From: Telmatospirillum sp. J64-1 | Lineage (GTDB): Bacteria > Pseudomonadota > Alphaproteobacteria > Rhodospirillales > Magnetospirillaceae | NCBI RefSeq assembly: GCF_006980715.1 | Contig: NZ_SBHN01000009.1 | Coordinates: 1-64,000 of the forward strand | Direction of reading: 5' to 3' | DNA: 64,000 nt | Shown here: piece after piece, positions 44,583 through 53,585 of the stretch | Layout: every line of letters begins with the position of its first letter | How positions within the stretch are numbered: the stretch's first letter is position 1 | The notes under the pieces: generated by a model | Told to the model about the DNA's origin: nothing | What the model saw: the letters and a program-made list of their open reading frames with translations, nothing else | Databases searched by the model: none | Program-made: the position numbers and the translations under genes

Positions 44583-45791
44583 TCACGCGATCCAGAAAGT
44601 CTGCGCTTCCTGGCTTGCCATGTCGGTCAGGGAAAAGGCGGTGGCGCCGCCGCTGGTGTCGAAATTCAGCCAGATCGTGCTGTCCGTATCCGTCAGCCGC
44701 AGGCTGTTGGTGGCTTCGTCGAATTCCGCCGCCTGGCCCAGGCGGCTGTCGAATTTCAGCTCCATGAAGCTGTCGTCGCCGCCCCAATTGGTTCCGCCCA
44801 GATTGAGCATGACCTCGCTTTCGCCCTGGTGATCAGCGACGAAATTCTCGGCGAAGGCGATGAAGCCGTTGCCGCCGCCGCCGCTGATTTCCTCGATATT
44901 CGTCAGCCGCACATTCTCGGCCAGTTCGGTCACGCGCGGCTGCGTGCTGGGATAGGCCAGGAACAGCGTATCGTAGCCGGTGCCGCCATCAACGGTGACG
45001 CCGGACAGGAAACCGTCGCCCATGTTGATCCGGTCATCCCCGCCGCCGCCGAAAGCATCGACGCCGCTGCGGATGGTGATGTCGTCGCCACCAGCGCCGC
45101 CATGGACCGCCGAACCGGCGACATGGGCGGAAAGGTGGACGCCGGTTCCGTCATTCCCGGCATTGCCCGAATCCGGCCCGCGCAGATCGACCGCCGTCCG
45201 GCTTTCGGCATGCTGGCGGATGACGCTGATGCCCTGCCAATCGCTGGCATCCAGGGCACTGACATCGCCATAGAGATTGACCGTGTTCCAGCCCGCCAAT
45301 TCACCGACCACTTCGATGTGATCGCCCATACCCGCCCAGATCGTGTGATCGCGGGCGCCGAGATAGACCGTGTCGGCATCGGTGCCGCCGACCATCGTGT
45401 CGCTGCCTTCGGACAGGCCGTAATGGGTGTAGATCTCGTTGACGTCGCGCCCCCCGACCGTGGTGTCGATGATGTCGGCCCCGCCTCCGGCCTCGATGCG
45501 GAAGCCGATATTCACATGAGGGGGCTGGTCATCGACGGTTGTGATGCTATCGGGTCCGGCCGTGCCGAGAATGACCCCGGAACCGGTGATCTGGTTGTAG
45601 CCCGACTCGGTTTCCCCCGTTTCCTCGTCGGCCGTCCGGGCTTCACGGACTTCTGCGGCATGATCCAAGGTTGCCTGCCTCTGCTCCTGTGCCGCGGCCC
45701 GGGCGGCCTCGGCTTGTGCCTGGACCGCTGCCCTTTGGGCAGCGGCCTGTTCGAGAAGAGTAGTCCTAAGGTCGGCAGAATGCGTAAGCAT
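44583..45791 (-). CDS. RTX-like secreted protein with N-terminal coiled coil
   Basis: Protein of 402 aa. The N-terminal ~75 residues are Ala/Gln/Glu-rich and helical (LLEQAAAQRAAVQAQAEAA), likely coiled coil, with no Sec signal. The rest is rich in Gly-Asp turns typical of Ca-binding beta-roll proteins (VNIGFRIEAGGGADIID; GGTDADTVYLG; GGGGDDRINMGDG). The C-terminus, SLTDMASQEAQTFWIA, could be a type I secretion signal. GGGAGGG precedes the ATG; the longer upstream frame lacks support. It is divergent from a serralysin-like protease across a 321-base AT-rich region. Extracellular or surface location is inferred. No exporter genes are nearby. Confidence 0.72.
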   Translation of the reverse strand: MLTHSADLRTTLLEQAAAQRAAVQAQAEAARAAAQEQRQATLDHAAEVREARTADEETGETESGYNQITGSGVILGTAGPDSITTVDDQPPHVNIGFRIEAGGGADIIDTTVGGRDVNEIYTHYGLSEGSDTMVGGTDADTVYLGARDHTIWAGMGDHIEVVGELAGWNTVNLYGDVSALDASDWQGISVIRQHAESRTAVDLRGPDSGNAGNDGTGVHLSAHVAGSAVHGGAGGDDITIRSGVDAFGGGGDDRINMGDGFLSGVTVDGGTGYDTLFLAYPSTQPRVTELAENVRLTNIEEISGGGGNGFIAFAENFVADHQGESEVMLNLGGTNWGGDDSFMELKFDSRLGQAAEFDEATNSLRLTDTDSTIWLNFDTSGGATAFSLTDMASQEAQTFWIA

Positions 45792-45949
45792 GAACCCTCC
45801 CGTTGCACGTGTAACCCTATAGGTCTGCGACCATACGGGAAGATTCGAGTCCAGAAGTAGCGATTTAATGAAACTTGGACGTGAGAGATATACCACCCTA
45901 TCCCATCAGACAGATAGAACTAAACTATATATCGATAACCTTATGTTAA

Positions 45950-45963
45950 CTATTTTTAAATAG
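45950..45963. repeat. Perfect inverted repeat CTATTT-TT-AAATAG
   Basis: A 6+2+6 palindrome in the divergent spacer, 12 bases from the longer dyad. It may be a second operator or chance in AT-rich sequence. Confidence 0.35.
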
Positions 45964-45975
45964 AGGAAATTAACC

Positions 45976-45999
45976 ATAGGTTTATTTGCATAGACCTAT
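45976..45999. promoter_or_regulatory. 24-base dyad, candidate operator for the RTX pair
   Basis: ATAGGTTTAT-TTGC-ATAGACCTAT: the arms match at 9 of 10 positions around a 4-base centre. It is located between divergent secreted-protein genes. Size and symmetry fit a dimeric regulator site; the regulator is unknown. Confidence 0.45.
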
Positions 46000-46112
46000 C
46001 CATACACTGCCAAAACTTGCCTCATATTTGACACAACCCACGAACACAGCTTCGTAACTTTCGGACAATAGTTTACTGCGCTTCCGCTCTCCCCGGATTC
46101 GCAGGTAGCGCC

Positions 46113-48350
46113 ATGGCCGAATATTTCATCCAAGCCCTCCTCCCCGCAGACCACATGCGCTGGAATGCGGGACAGCCGGCGGGCAGTCCCGTCACCATAA
46201 GCTACAGCTTCATGGATCGGGTCCCGGGCTACTACGATTCAGGAGAGTTCGCAGGTTTCGCCCCGATGAGCGAAGCCCAGAAGCAGGCCGTCCGCACGGT
46301 GCTGGAGCTTTACGAAGACATTGCCAACATCACCTTCGTCGAAGTCCCGGACACGGGGAATGGCGGGCAGATGCGCTTCGGCACCGCCCCCTTCGAAGGC
46401 GCGGGCTATGCCTACTATCCCAGCGTCGATTATACCGCCGACAACGGCTCGCGCTGGCTGGGCAATCCGCGCGGCGGCGACGTCTGGATCAGCCACAGCG
46501 AAGGCAACCAGACCCTGACGCCGGGATCGCATGGTTACCAGACGCTGATCCATGAGATCGGCCATGCCTTGGGACTGAAGCATCCGGGCGCCTATTCCGC
46601 GTCGGATACCGGCCCTTTCCTGCCCGGCATCGAGGACAACAAGCTCTATTCCGTCATGTCCTACAATGCCGCGCCCGATTCCCTGATGGTCAGTGTCGAG
46701 GGCACCAGCCGCAGCTACAAATACACCTGGTACCATCTCGAGCCGGAAACGCCCATGCTCTACGACGTGGCGGCGATCCAGCACCTGTACGGGGCGAATA
46801 CCAAAACCCGCGCGGGCGACGACATCTACCGTTTCGAGGACCGCCCGTTCTTCATGACCCTCTGGGATGGCGGCGGCAACGACACGATCGACACCAGCAA
46901 TTTCAGCCGACCCAGCCTGATCGACCTGCGCCCCGGCAGCTTCAGCAGCATCGGCCAGCATGATAGCCCCCGCGACCTGCTGCCGAGTTGGTACAACGCC
47001 CCGGTCCAGCCGAGCTATGACGGCACCAGCAACCTGACCATCGCCTATGGCGTGGTCATCGAGAATGCCATAGGCGGGTCCGGCGACGACATCCTGATCG
47101 GCAACGATGCCGATAACCGGCTGGAAGGCGGTGCGGGCAACAACATCCTCTCGGGCGGCGGCGGCAACGATATCCTGATCGGCGGCTCGGGCACCAACAC
47201 CGCCATCTTCTCGGGCAGCCGCGCCGAATACCGCCTGACCCATGTCGCCAATGACGGCCTGCGGGTCGAGCATCTGAACAACGGACGGGACGGGACCAAC
47301 CTGCTGTACCAGATCGACACTCTGCGCTTCGCCGATACCAGCATTCCGGTTCCGCTCCAGCAGGCCAACCGGGCGCCGGTGGTCAGCGCTTCGGACCAGA
47401 CGGTCAAGGCCGGGGCTTCGCTGAAACTGGGCGGCATCGTCTCAGCCCATGACGCAGATGGCGACATGATCACCCATTGGTCCTTCTGGGATGCCACCTC
47501 GGGCAACGGCCACATCGCCGTCAACGGCATCCGCCAAGCTGAGAAGACCGCCATCACCGTCCCGAGTTCGGCCCTGGATACGGTCGCCTATATCGCCGGA
47601 ACCGGCGGCAGCGCCGATTCCCTATGGGCCCGTGCCTGGGACGGCACGGAATGGAGCGCCTGGACCTCGTTCAAGGTCTCGGCGCAGAAGAACACGCCGC
47701 CGACGGTCACCGCCACCGATGCGACGGTCAAGGCAGGTACCTCCCTTCCGCTGGCGGATCGGTTCAGCGTCAAGGATGCCGACGGCGATGCCATCACCCA
47801 TTACACCTTCTGGGACGCCACGCCAGGAAACGGCCGCATCGTGATCAATGGCGCGGCCCAGGCGGAAAAGGCCAATATCCTGGTCGATGCCGACAGCCTG
47901 GCCGACGTCTACTTCACCGCCGGCGTGCCCGGTACGGCCAATTCCTTGTGGGTGCGGGCCTGGGACGGCAGCGACTGGAGCGCCTGGAGCAAATTCAGCG
48001 TCAGCGCCAAGCAGAATACGCCCCCCGTCGCCTCCGGCGAGAATTTCTCCAGCGAAGTGGGAAGCTGGACCCGGATCGGCGGCAAGCTTTCCGCCTCGGA
48101 TGCCGACGGCGACAGCATCACCGCATGGCAGCTTTGGGGCGCCACCAGCGCAAGCGACAGTGGGCGCCTCTATGCCCATGGCCAATACCAACCGGCCGCC
48201 AAGGCGGTGCAGCTTTCTCCCTCGGAACTGGCCGAAACCTGGTGGCGGGCCGGCAGCGCGCCGGGCAGCGACGCGCTGTATGTCCGCGCCCATGACGGGT
48301 CGGACTGGTCCGACTGGTTCCGCTTCACGGCAAGCACTTACGCCGAATAA
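46113..48350 (+). CDS. Serralysin-like M10 metalloprotease with RTX and three C-terminal repeats
   Basis: Secreted zinc protease of 745 aa. The zinc motif HEIGHALGLKH (residues 147-157) and Met-turn SVMSYN (around 182) define the catalytic domain. RTX nonapeptides (GGSGDDILIGNDADN; GGGGNDILIGG) occupy ~320-362. Three tandem repeats of about 107 aa follow (~420-525, ~527-634, ~636-741), each with a DADGDxIT motif and ending WxRAxDGxxWSxW. There is no Sec signal, as expected for type I export. The ATG is used without a strong ribosome site (GCAGGTAGCGCC upstream). It is about 270 aa longer than typical serralysins because of the repeats. Confidence 0.9.
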   Translation: MAEYFIQALLPADHMRWNAGQPAGSPVTISYSFMDRVPGYYDSGEFAGFAPMSEAQKQAVRTVLELYEDIANITFVEVPDTGNGGQMRFGTAPFEGAGYAYYPSVDYTADNGSRWLGNPRGGDVWISHSEGNQTLTPGSHGYQTLIHEIGHALGLKHPGAYSASDTGPFLPGIEDNKLYSVMSYNAAPDSLMVSVEGTSRSYKYTWYHLEPETPMLYDVAAIQHLYGANTKTRAGDDIYRFEDRPFFMTLWDGGGNDTIDTSNFSRPSLIDLRPGSFSSIGQHDSPRDLLPSWYNAPVQPSYDGTSNLTIAYGVVIENAIGGSGDDILIGNDADNRLEGGAGNNILSGGGGNDILIGGSGTNTAIFSGSRAEYRLTHVANDGLRVEHLNNGRDGTNLLYQIDTLRFADTSIPVPLQQANRAPVVSASDQTVKAGASLKLGGIVSAHDADGDMITHWSFWDATSGNGHIAVNGIRQAEKTAITVPSSALDTVAYIAGTGGSADSLWARAWDGTEWSAWTSFKVSAQKNTPPTVTATDATVKAGTSLPLADRFSVKDADGDAITHYTFWDATPGNGRIVINGAAQAEKANILVDADSLADVYFTAGVPGTANSLWVRAWDGSDWSAWSKFSVSAKQNTPPVASGENFSSEVGSWTRIGGKLSASDADGDSITAWQLWGATSASDSGRLYAHGQYQPAAKAVQLSPSELAETWWRAGSAPGSDALYVRAHDGSDWSDWFRFTASTYAE

Positions 48351-48361
48351 ACCGCTGACAA

Positions 48362-48400
48362 TCCGGGCCCCTGTCCCCAGCTTAAGGACATCGGCCCGGA
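48362..48400. other. Two-tier stem-loop between protease and GH15 genes
   Basis: TCCGGGCC (48362-48369) pairs with GGCCCGGA (48393-48400). Inside, TGTCC (48372-48376) pairs with GGACA (48386-48390) around a nine-base loop, with a symmetric 2x2 internal loop between. There is no T-run. It may terminate the protease message or act in the 5' leader of the GH15 gene. Confidence 0.45.
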
Positions 48401-48416
48401 AGCAGCGGAGACGGCG

Positions 48417-50213
48417 ATGACGGCGAGGATCGAAGACTACGCGCTGATCGGAAACACCTACACGACCGCGCTGGTCTGCAAGAATGGCTCGATCGACTGG
48501 CTCTGCATGCCGCGTTTCGATTCACCGGCCATTTTTTGTTCCCTGCTGGGCACACTGGACAACGGCCGCTGGCTGATCGCGCCCAGCGATAAAATCCGCA
48601 GGACCAGACGCCGCTACCGCGACAGCACCCTGATCCTGGAAACGGAATACGAAACCGACGAAGGCGTGGTCGCCGTCATCGATTTCATGCCCCGCCCCAC
48701 CGACCGCGACCGGCGCGAATTGGTGCGCATCGTCGAAGGACGGCGCGGCAAGGTGCATATGCGCCTGGACCTGGTCTTCCGCTTCGATTACGGCCTTGTG
48801 GTGCCCTGGCTGCGGCGCGACGAATGCGGCCTGCACGCCTTTGCCGGGCCGGACGGTATCCGCATGTGCATGCCCGTCGAGTTCGAGGGCGAAGGCTCGC
48901 GCATCCGCTCGGAATTCGTGATCGAGGCCGGGAAAAGCCTGCCCTTTCGCATGATCTGGTATCCCTCCTACCGCCCCCTGCCCACCCCCAGCGATCCCTT
49001 TCGGGAATTGGAGGAAACGGAAAGCTGGTGGCGGAACTGGGCCGACCAATGCACCTATCGCGGCAAGTGGAAGGAGGCGGTGGTGCGCTCGCTGGTCACG
49101 CTGAAGGGACTGACCTACAGCCCCACCGGCGGCATCGTCGCCGCCGCCACCACCTCGCTGCCGGAAAAGATCGGCGGCGTGCGCAACTGGGATTACCGCT
49201 ATTGCTGGCTGCGCGACGCCACCTTCACCCTTTATTCGCTGCTGGTCACCGGCTTCCGTCAGGAAGCCATGGAATGGCGGGAATGGCTGTTGCGCGCCGT
49301 GGCCGGAAAGCCCGAGCAGTTGCAGATCATGTATGGCGTCGGCGGCGAGCGGCGGCTGCACGAGGTCGAGCTTTCCTGGCTCAGCGGCTACGAGGAATCA
49401 CGCCCGGTCCGCATCGGCAACGACGCCCATCCGCAGATGCAGCTCGACGTCTATGGCGAGGTGATGGACGTCTTCCATGTGGCGCGAAAGATGGGCCTGC
49501 ATCCCCATGACGAGGCCTGGGACGTGCAGAAGACCATGCTCGATTTCCTGGAACAACGCTGGGAGGAGCCCGACGAGGGCCTGTGGGAAGTGCGCGGCCC
49601 GAAACGCGACTTCACCCATTCCAAGATCCTGTGCTGGGTCGCCTACGACCGCGCGGTCAAGGCGGTGGAACGCTTCGGCAAGGACGGGCCGGTGGACCGG
49701 TGGCGCATGCTGCGCGACCGCATCCACCGGGATGTCTGCAAGAAGGGCTACAATCCCGACAGGAAGGCCTTCACCTGGTTCTATGGCGGCCACCAGCTGG
49801 ACGCCTCGCTGCTGATGATCCCGCTGATCGGATTCCTGCCCCATGACGACGAGCGCGTGGTCAATACCGTCAACGCCATCAAGGACGAATTATGCGAGGA
49901 TGGGCTGATCCTGCGCTATACGCCCGACGAAAACGTGGACGGCCTGCCTGGCGACGAAGGTACCTTCATCGCCTGTTCCTTCTGGATGGTGGACAACCTG
50001 GTCCTCCAGGGGCGGCGCGAGGAAGCCGAGGAATTGTTCGAGCACCTGCTGTCCCTGCGCAACGATCTCGGCCTGCTGGCCGAGGAATACGAGCCCAGGC
50101 TGAAGCGCCAGGTCGGCAACTTTCCGCAGGCCTTTTCCCATGTCGGCCTGATCAATTCCGCCCATAACCTGTCCAGCGGCGGCGAACCGGCCAAAGGGCG
50201 GGCGTGCGAATAA
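48417..50213 (+). CDS. Glycoside hydrolase family 15 protein (glucoamylase/trehalase-like)
   Basis: Cytosolic protein of 598 aa. The N-terminal beta-sandwich begins with the usual MTARIEDYALIGN...GSIDWLCMPRFDSPA pattern. The (alpha/alpha)6 barrel contains NWDYRYCWLRDATFT, the catalytic Glu region in DEGLWEVRG and the second acidic region DEGTFIACSFW. Bacterial GH15 enzymes hydrolyse trehalose, maltose or other alpha-glucosides. There is no signal peptide. GCGGAGAC precedes the ATG. It is the only glycosidase here, so the pathway cannot be narrowed. Confidence 0.92.
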   Translation: MTARIEDYALIGNTYTTALVCKNGSIDWLCMPRFDSPAIFCSLLGTLDNGRWLIAPSDKIRRTRRRYRDSTLILETEYETDEGVVAVIDFMPRPTDRDRRELVRIVEGRRGKVHMRLDLVFRFDYGLVVPWLRRDECGLHAFAGPDGIRMCMPVEFEGEGSRIRSEFVIEAGKSLPFRMIWYPSYRPLPTPSDPFRELEETESWWRNWADQCTYRGKWKEAVVRSLVTLKGLTYSPTGGIVAAATTSLPEKIGGVRNWDYRYCWLRDATFTLYSLLVTGFRQEAMEWREWLLRAVAGKPEQLQIMYGVGGERRLHEVELSWLSGYEESRPVRIGNDAHPQMQLDVYGEVMDVFHVARKMGLHPHDEAWDVQKTMLDFLEQRWEEPDEGLWEVRGPKRDFTHSKILCWVAYDRAVKAVERFGKDGPVDRWRMLRDRIHRDVCKKGYNPDRKAFTWFYGGHQLDASLLMIPLIGFLPHDDERVVNTVNAIKDELCEDGLILRYTPDENVDGLPGDEGTFIACSFWMVDNLVLQGRREEAEELFEHLLSLRNDLGLLAEEYEPRLKRQVGNFPQAFSHVGLINSAHNLSSGGEPAKGRACE

Positions 50214-50318
50214 GGCGAATAGCCTGCCATATTTTTTTCGTCCTATTTTCCTTTTCGCAGTTGCGAAGTTTGGTCACTATATCCCCAACGCTTATAAGGA
50301 TAGCTTGGGAGACGCCGC

Positions 50319-53033
50319 ATGTCCGTCATAGAGCCAAAGCCCTGGCACGCACTTCCTGTCGAGGAGGTGCTGAAACGGGTCGAAGCCCAACCCGACGGTC
50401 TTGAGGAAAGCGAGGCGCAAAACCGGCTGGAACGTTTCGGCCCCAATCGCCTGCGCCCGCCGAAGCAGCGCAGTGCATTCATGCGCTTCATGCTGCAATT
50501 CCATAACGTGCTGATCTATGTGCTGCTGGCCGCCGGCGTCGCCACGGCCCTTTTGCAGCACTGGATCGATGCCGGCGTCATCCTGGGCGTGGTGGTGATC
50601 AACGCCCTGATCGGCTTCATCCAGGAGGGCAAGGCGGAAAAGGCGCTGGATGCCATCCGCAACATGCTCTCGCCCCAGGCCATGGTGCTGCGCGGCGGCA
50701 AGCGGCAGGTCGTGCCCGCCGAAAGCCTGGTGCCAGGCGACGTGGTGCTGCTGCAATCGGGCGACAAGGTCCCGGCCGACCTGCGGCTCTTCGACGTCAA
50801 GACCCTGCAAATCCAGGAAGCAGCCCTGACGGGCGAATCCGTGGCCGTGGAAAAGCACGCCCGGCCGGTCGACGAATCGGCGGCCTTGGGCGACCGCTCG
50901 GCCATGGCCTATGCCGGAACCCTGGTGACCTACGGCCAGGGGCGCGGCCTGGTGGTGGCGACCGCCGAGAATACCGAGATCGGGCGCATCAGCACCATGA
51001 TTGCCGATGTCGAGGTGCTGCAGACGCCGCTGCTGCGCCAGATCGGGCAATTCGGCCGCTGGCTGACGCTTGCCATCCTGGTCCTGTCGGGCATCACCTT
51101 CGCCTTCGGGGCGATCGTCCATGACGTACCTCTGTCCGACCTGTTCCTCAGCGTGGTTGGCTTGGCCGTCGCCGCCATCCCCGAGGGCCTGCCCGCCATC
51201 CTGACCATCACCCTGGCGATCGGCGTGCAGCGCATGGCCGGACGCAACGCTATCATCCGCCGCCTGCCCGCCGTCGAGACATTGGGCAGCGTCACCGTCA
51301 TCTGCTCGGACAAGACCGGCACCCTGACCCGCAACGAAATGACGGTGCAGGTCATCGCCACCGCCCAGTCCATGATCGACGTATCCGGCACCGGCTATGC
51401 GCCGGAAGGCGGCTTCACCGTCGAAGGCAGGGAAATCACCTGCGAGAACATGCCGGTCTTGCGCGAACTGGCCCAAGGTGCCGCCCTTTGCGCCGATTCC
51501 GAGCTGTCCCAGCGTGACGGCGTCTGGAGCGTGGACGGCGACCCCACCGAAGGCGCGCTTCTCGCCGTCGCCGCCAAGGCGGGGATGGACCTGGGCTTCC
51601 AGGCCAAGAACCTGCCGCGCACCGACAGCATTCCGTTCGAATCCGAGCACCGCTTCATGGCGACCCTCCATCACGACCATGACGGCAAGGGCTATATCTT
51701 CGTCAAGGGGGCGCCCGAGGTCATCCTGCGCATGAGTTCCTGGCAGCGCCTGAACGACGGCGGCGAAGCGCCGCTGGACATGGAATACTGGCAGGAACGG
51801 ATCGAAGACATCGCCTCGCGCGGGCAACGGGCCCTGGCCCTGGCGGTGCGCCACACCACCACGGAGCATGTGGACTTGGCCTTCGCCGATGTGGAAGGAG
51901 AGATGATCCTGCTCGGCCTGTTCGGCATCGCCGACCCGCCGCGCGAGGAAGCCATTCGTGCCGTCGCCCGCTGCCATGAAGCCGGTATCCGCGTCAAGAT
52001 GATCACCGGCGACCACGGCCTGACGGCCCGCGCCATCGGCCAGCAGCTCGCCCTGCGCCAGACCGACCGGATCATGACCGGCAGCGATGTCGAGAAGCTG
52101 TCGGACGAGGAATTGCGCCAGGTGGTCAACGACGTCGACGTCTTCGCCCGCATGAGCCCGGAACACAAGCTGCGCCTGGTCAAGGCCCTGCAGGCCTCGG
52201 GGCAGGTCGCGGCGATGACCGGCGACGGCGTGAACGACGCTCCGGCCCTAAAACGCGCCGATGTCGGCGTCGCCATGGGCATCAACGGCACCGAGGCGGC
52301 GAAGGAAGCCGCCGAGATGGTGCTGGCCGACGACAATTTCGCCTCGATCTCCCATGCAGTGGAGGAAGGCCGTACGGTCTATGCCAATATCATCAAGGCG
52401 ATCACCTTCATCCTGCCGACCAATGGCGGCCAGGGCTTCACCATCGTGCTCGCCATCCTGCTCGGCATTACCCTGCCCATCACCGCCGTGCAGATCCTGT
52501 GGGTGAACATGGTCACCGCCGTCACCCTGGCCCTGGCCCTGGCCTTCGAGCCGCCGGAACCGGACGTGATGCAGCATCCGCCGCGCAAGCCGGGCGCGCC
52601 GATCCTCTCGCCCTTCCTGATCTGGCGCGTCTTCTTCGTGACCGTCCTGCTGGTCGGCGTCACCTTCGGGATGCTGATGATGGAGCTTCAGGACGGATCC
52701 TCGCTGGAATATGCCCGCACCGCCGCCGTCAATGCGCTGGTCTTCTGCGAGATCGCCTATCTGATCAATACCCGCTTCCTGGAGAAATCGGCGCTGAACA
52801 CCAACGGCCTGTTCGGCAGCCGCATCGCCCTGGGTGCGATCGCCGTGGTCGTGGTGCTGCAATTGCTGTGGACCTATGCGGCGCCCATGCAGCTGCTGTT
52901 CGGCACCACCGGAATCAGGGGCGACACCTGGGCGCTGATCGGCGTGGCGATGGTGGTCGTCTTCCTGGCCGTCGAGACCGAGAAGGCCGTGCTGCGCAAA
53001 ATGCATAAGCGCGGCGCCGCTACCTCCGTCTGA
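50319..53033 (+). CDS. P2-type cation-transporting ATPase
   Basis: Inner-membrane pump of 904 aa with about ten TM helices. The phosphorylation motif is CSDKTGTLTRNE, the TGES-type actuator motif is ALTGESVAVEK, and the hinge is MTGDGVNDAPALK. TM4 retains PEGL (AAIPEGLPAIL). By alignment to SERCA, the TM5 Glu771 position is Gln (PTNGGQ) and the TM6 Asp800 position is Ala (NMVTAV, canonical NLVTD). Two main Ca2+ ligands are thus missing, so Mg2+ or monovalent transport is at least as likely. GGGAG precedes the ATG. Confidence 0.92.
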   Translation: MSVIEPKPWHALPVEEVLKRVEAQPDGLEESEAQNRLERFGPNRLRPPKQRSAFMRFMLQFHNVLIYVLLAAGVATALLQHWIDAGVILGVVVINALIGFIQEGKAEKALDAIRNMLSPQAMVLRGGKRQVVPAESLVPGDVVLLQSGDKVPADLRLFDVKTLQIQEAALTGESVAVEKHARPVDESAALGDRSAMAYAGTLVTYGQGRGLVVATAENTEIGRISTMIADVEVLQTPLLRQIGQFGRWLTLAILVLSGITFAFGAIVHDVPLSDLFLSVVGLAVAAIPEGLPAILTITLAIGVQRMAGRNAIIRRLPAVETLGSVTVICSDKTGTLTRNEMTVQVIATAQSMIDVSGTGYAPEGGFTVEGREITCENMPVLRELAQGAALCADSELSQRDGVWSVDGDPTEGALLAVAAKAGMDLGFQAKNLPRTDSIPFESEHRFMATLHHDHDGKGYIFVKGAPEVILRMSSWQRLNDGGEAPLDMEYWQERIEDIASRGQRALALAVRHTTTEHVDLAFADVEGEMILLGLFGIADPPREEAIRAVARCHEAGIRVKMITGDHGLTARAIGQQLALRQTDRIMTGSDVEKLSDEELRQVVNDVDVFARMSPEHKLRLVKALQASGQVAAMTGDGVNDAPALKRADVGVAMGINGTEAAKEAAEMVLADDNFASISHAVEEGRTVYANIIKAITFILPTNGGQGFTIVLAILLGITLPITAVQILWVNMVTAVTLALALAFEPPEPDVMQHPPRKPGAPILSPFLIWRVFFVTVLLVGVTFGMLMMELQDGSSLEYARTAAVNALVFCEIAYLINTRFLEKSALNTNGLFGSRIALGAIAVVVVLQLLWTYAAPMQLLFGTTGIRGDTWALIGVAMVVVFLAVETEKAVLRKMHKRGAATSV

Positions 53034-53044
53034 CGGGCGGCACG

Positions 53045-53075
53045 GGGGCGGAAGAAGGCGTGCGTCTTCCGCCCC
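53045..53075. terminator. Bidirectional hairpin terminator after the P-type ATPase
   Basis: GGGGCGGAAGA (53045-53055) and TCTTCCGCCCC (53065-53075) form a perfect 11-bp stem with a nine-base loop, followed by TTACCCTTT on the plus strand. It lies between convergent stops. Confidence 0.75.
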
Positions 53076-53585
53076 TTACCCTTTGCGGCGCGCCCGTTCC
53101 ACGCGCCACAGATAGACTGGGAAGGCCACCGCTTCGCGCAGGCAAGCCAGCAGGAAAGGAAGACGCCAGGGCGCCGGCGACCGGACCGCGCAAGGCCGCG
53201 CCGCGATACCGAACCGGCGGAAGGCATAGAGGGCACGGGGCAGATGGAAGTCGTCGGTGACCAGCAGCACCCGCCGCCAGCCCTGCTCCGCCAGTATCCT
53301 GGCGCAGAAGCGGGCATTGTCCAGCGTATTCCTGGAGGTTTCCTCGGTCAGCAGGATCGGCCCGGGCAGGCCCCGCGCCTGCAGGATATCGCGCATGACA
53401 CAGGCTTCGCGGAACGGCGGCTCCCCCACCCCACCCGACAGCAGCAGATGGCCCACCCTGCCCCGGCGCCACAGCTCTTCGGCTTTCTCGATCCGCCGCA
53501 ACAAGGCGGGACTGGGCGTCCCGTCCGGATACACCTTGGCGCCCAGCACCACCGCCGCGTCGAAGGGAGGAACCTCCTGCGTCAC
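53076..53585 (-). CDS. YdcF/SanA-like DUF218 family protein
   Basis: Protein of 169 aa. It has the DUF218 Rossmann-like fold signature: AAVVLGAKVYPDGTPS, HLLLSGGVG, TEETSRNTLDNARF and LLVTDDFHLPRAL. Family members are linked to envelope or cell-wall metabolism, possibly binding a nucleotide cofactor. The start is taken as GTG, overlapping the GGDEF gene stop (GTGA); an upstream extension in the same frame is a shadow. It is co-transcribed with the diguanylate cyclase. No TM segment is included with this start. Confidence 0.83.
   Translation of the reverse strand: MTQEVPPFDAAVVLGAKVYPDGTPSPALLRRIEKAEELWRRGRVGHLLLSGGVGEPPFREACVMRDILQARGLPGPILLTEETSRNTLDNARFCARILAEQGWRRVLLVTDDFHLPRALYAFRRFGIAARPCAVRSPAPWRLPFLLACLREAVAFPVYLWRVERARRKG

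Larger units (their letters stand above)
45792..46112. promoter_or_regulatory. AT-rich divergent control region between two RTX genes
   Basis: This 321-base spacer is far more AT-rich than its neighbours, especially 45880-46060, and must contain promoters for both secreted proteins. It holds two inverted repeats, at 45950-45963 and 45976-45999. No ORF or RNA gene is recognised. Confidence 0.6.

Noticed and set aside
46113-48350. Three near-identical repeats as a CRISPR or DNA repeat array
   Set aside because: The similarity is at protein level inside one ORF with ~107-aa periodicity; there is no short repeat/spacer pattern.
50292-52166. 624-codon minus-strand frame opposite the P-type ATPase
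   Set aside because: Antisense artefact; the ATPase carries DKTGT and all other P-type motifs.
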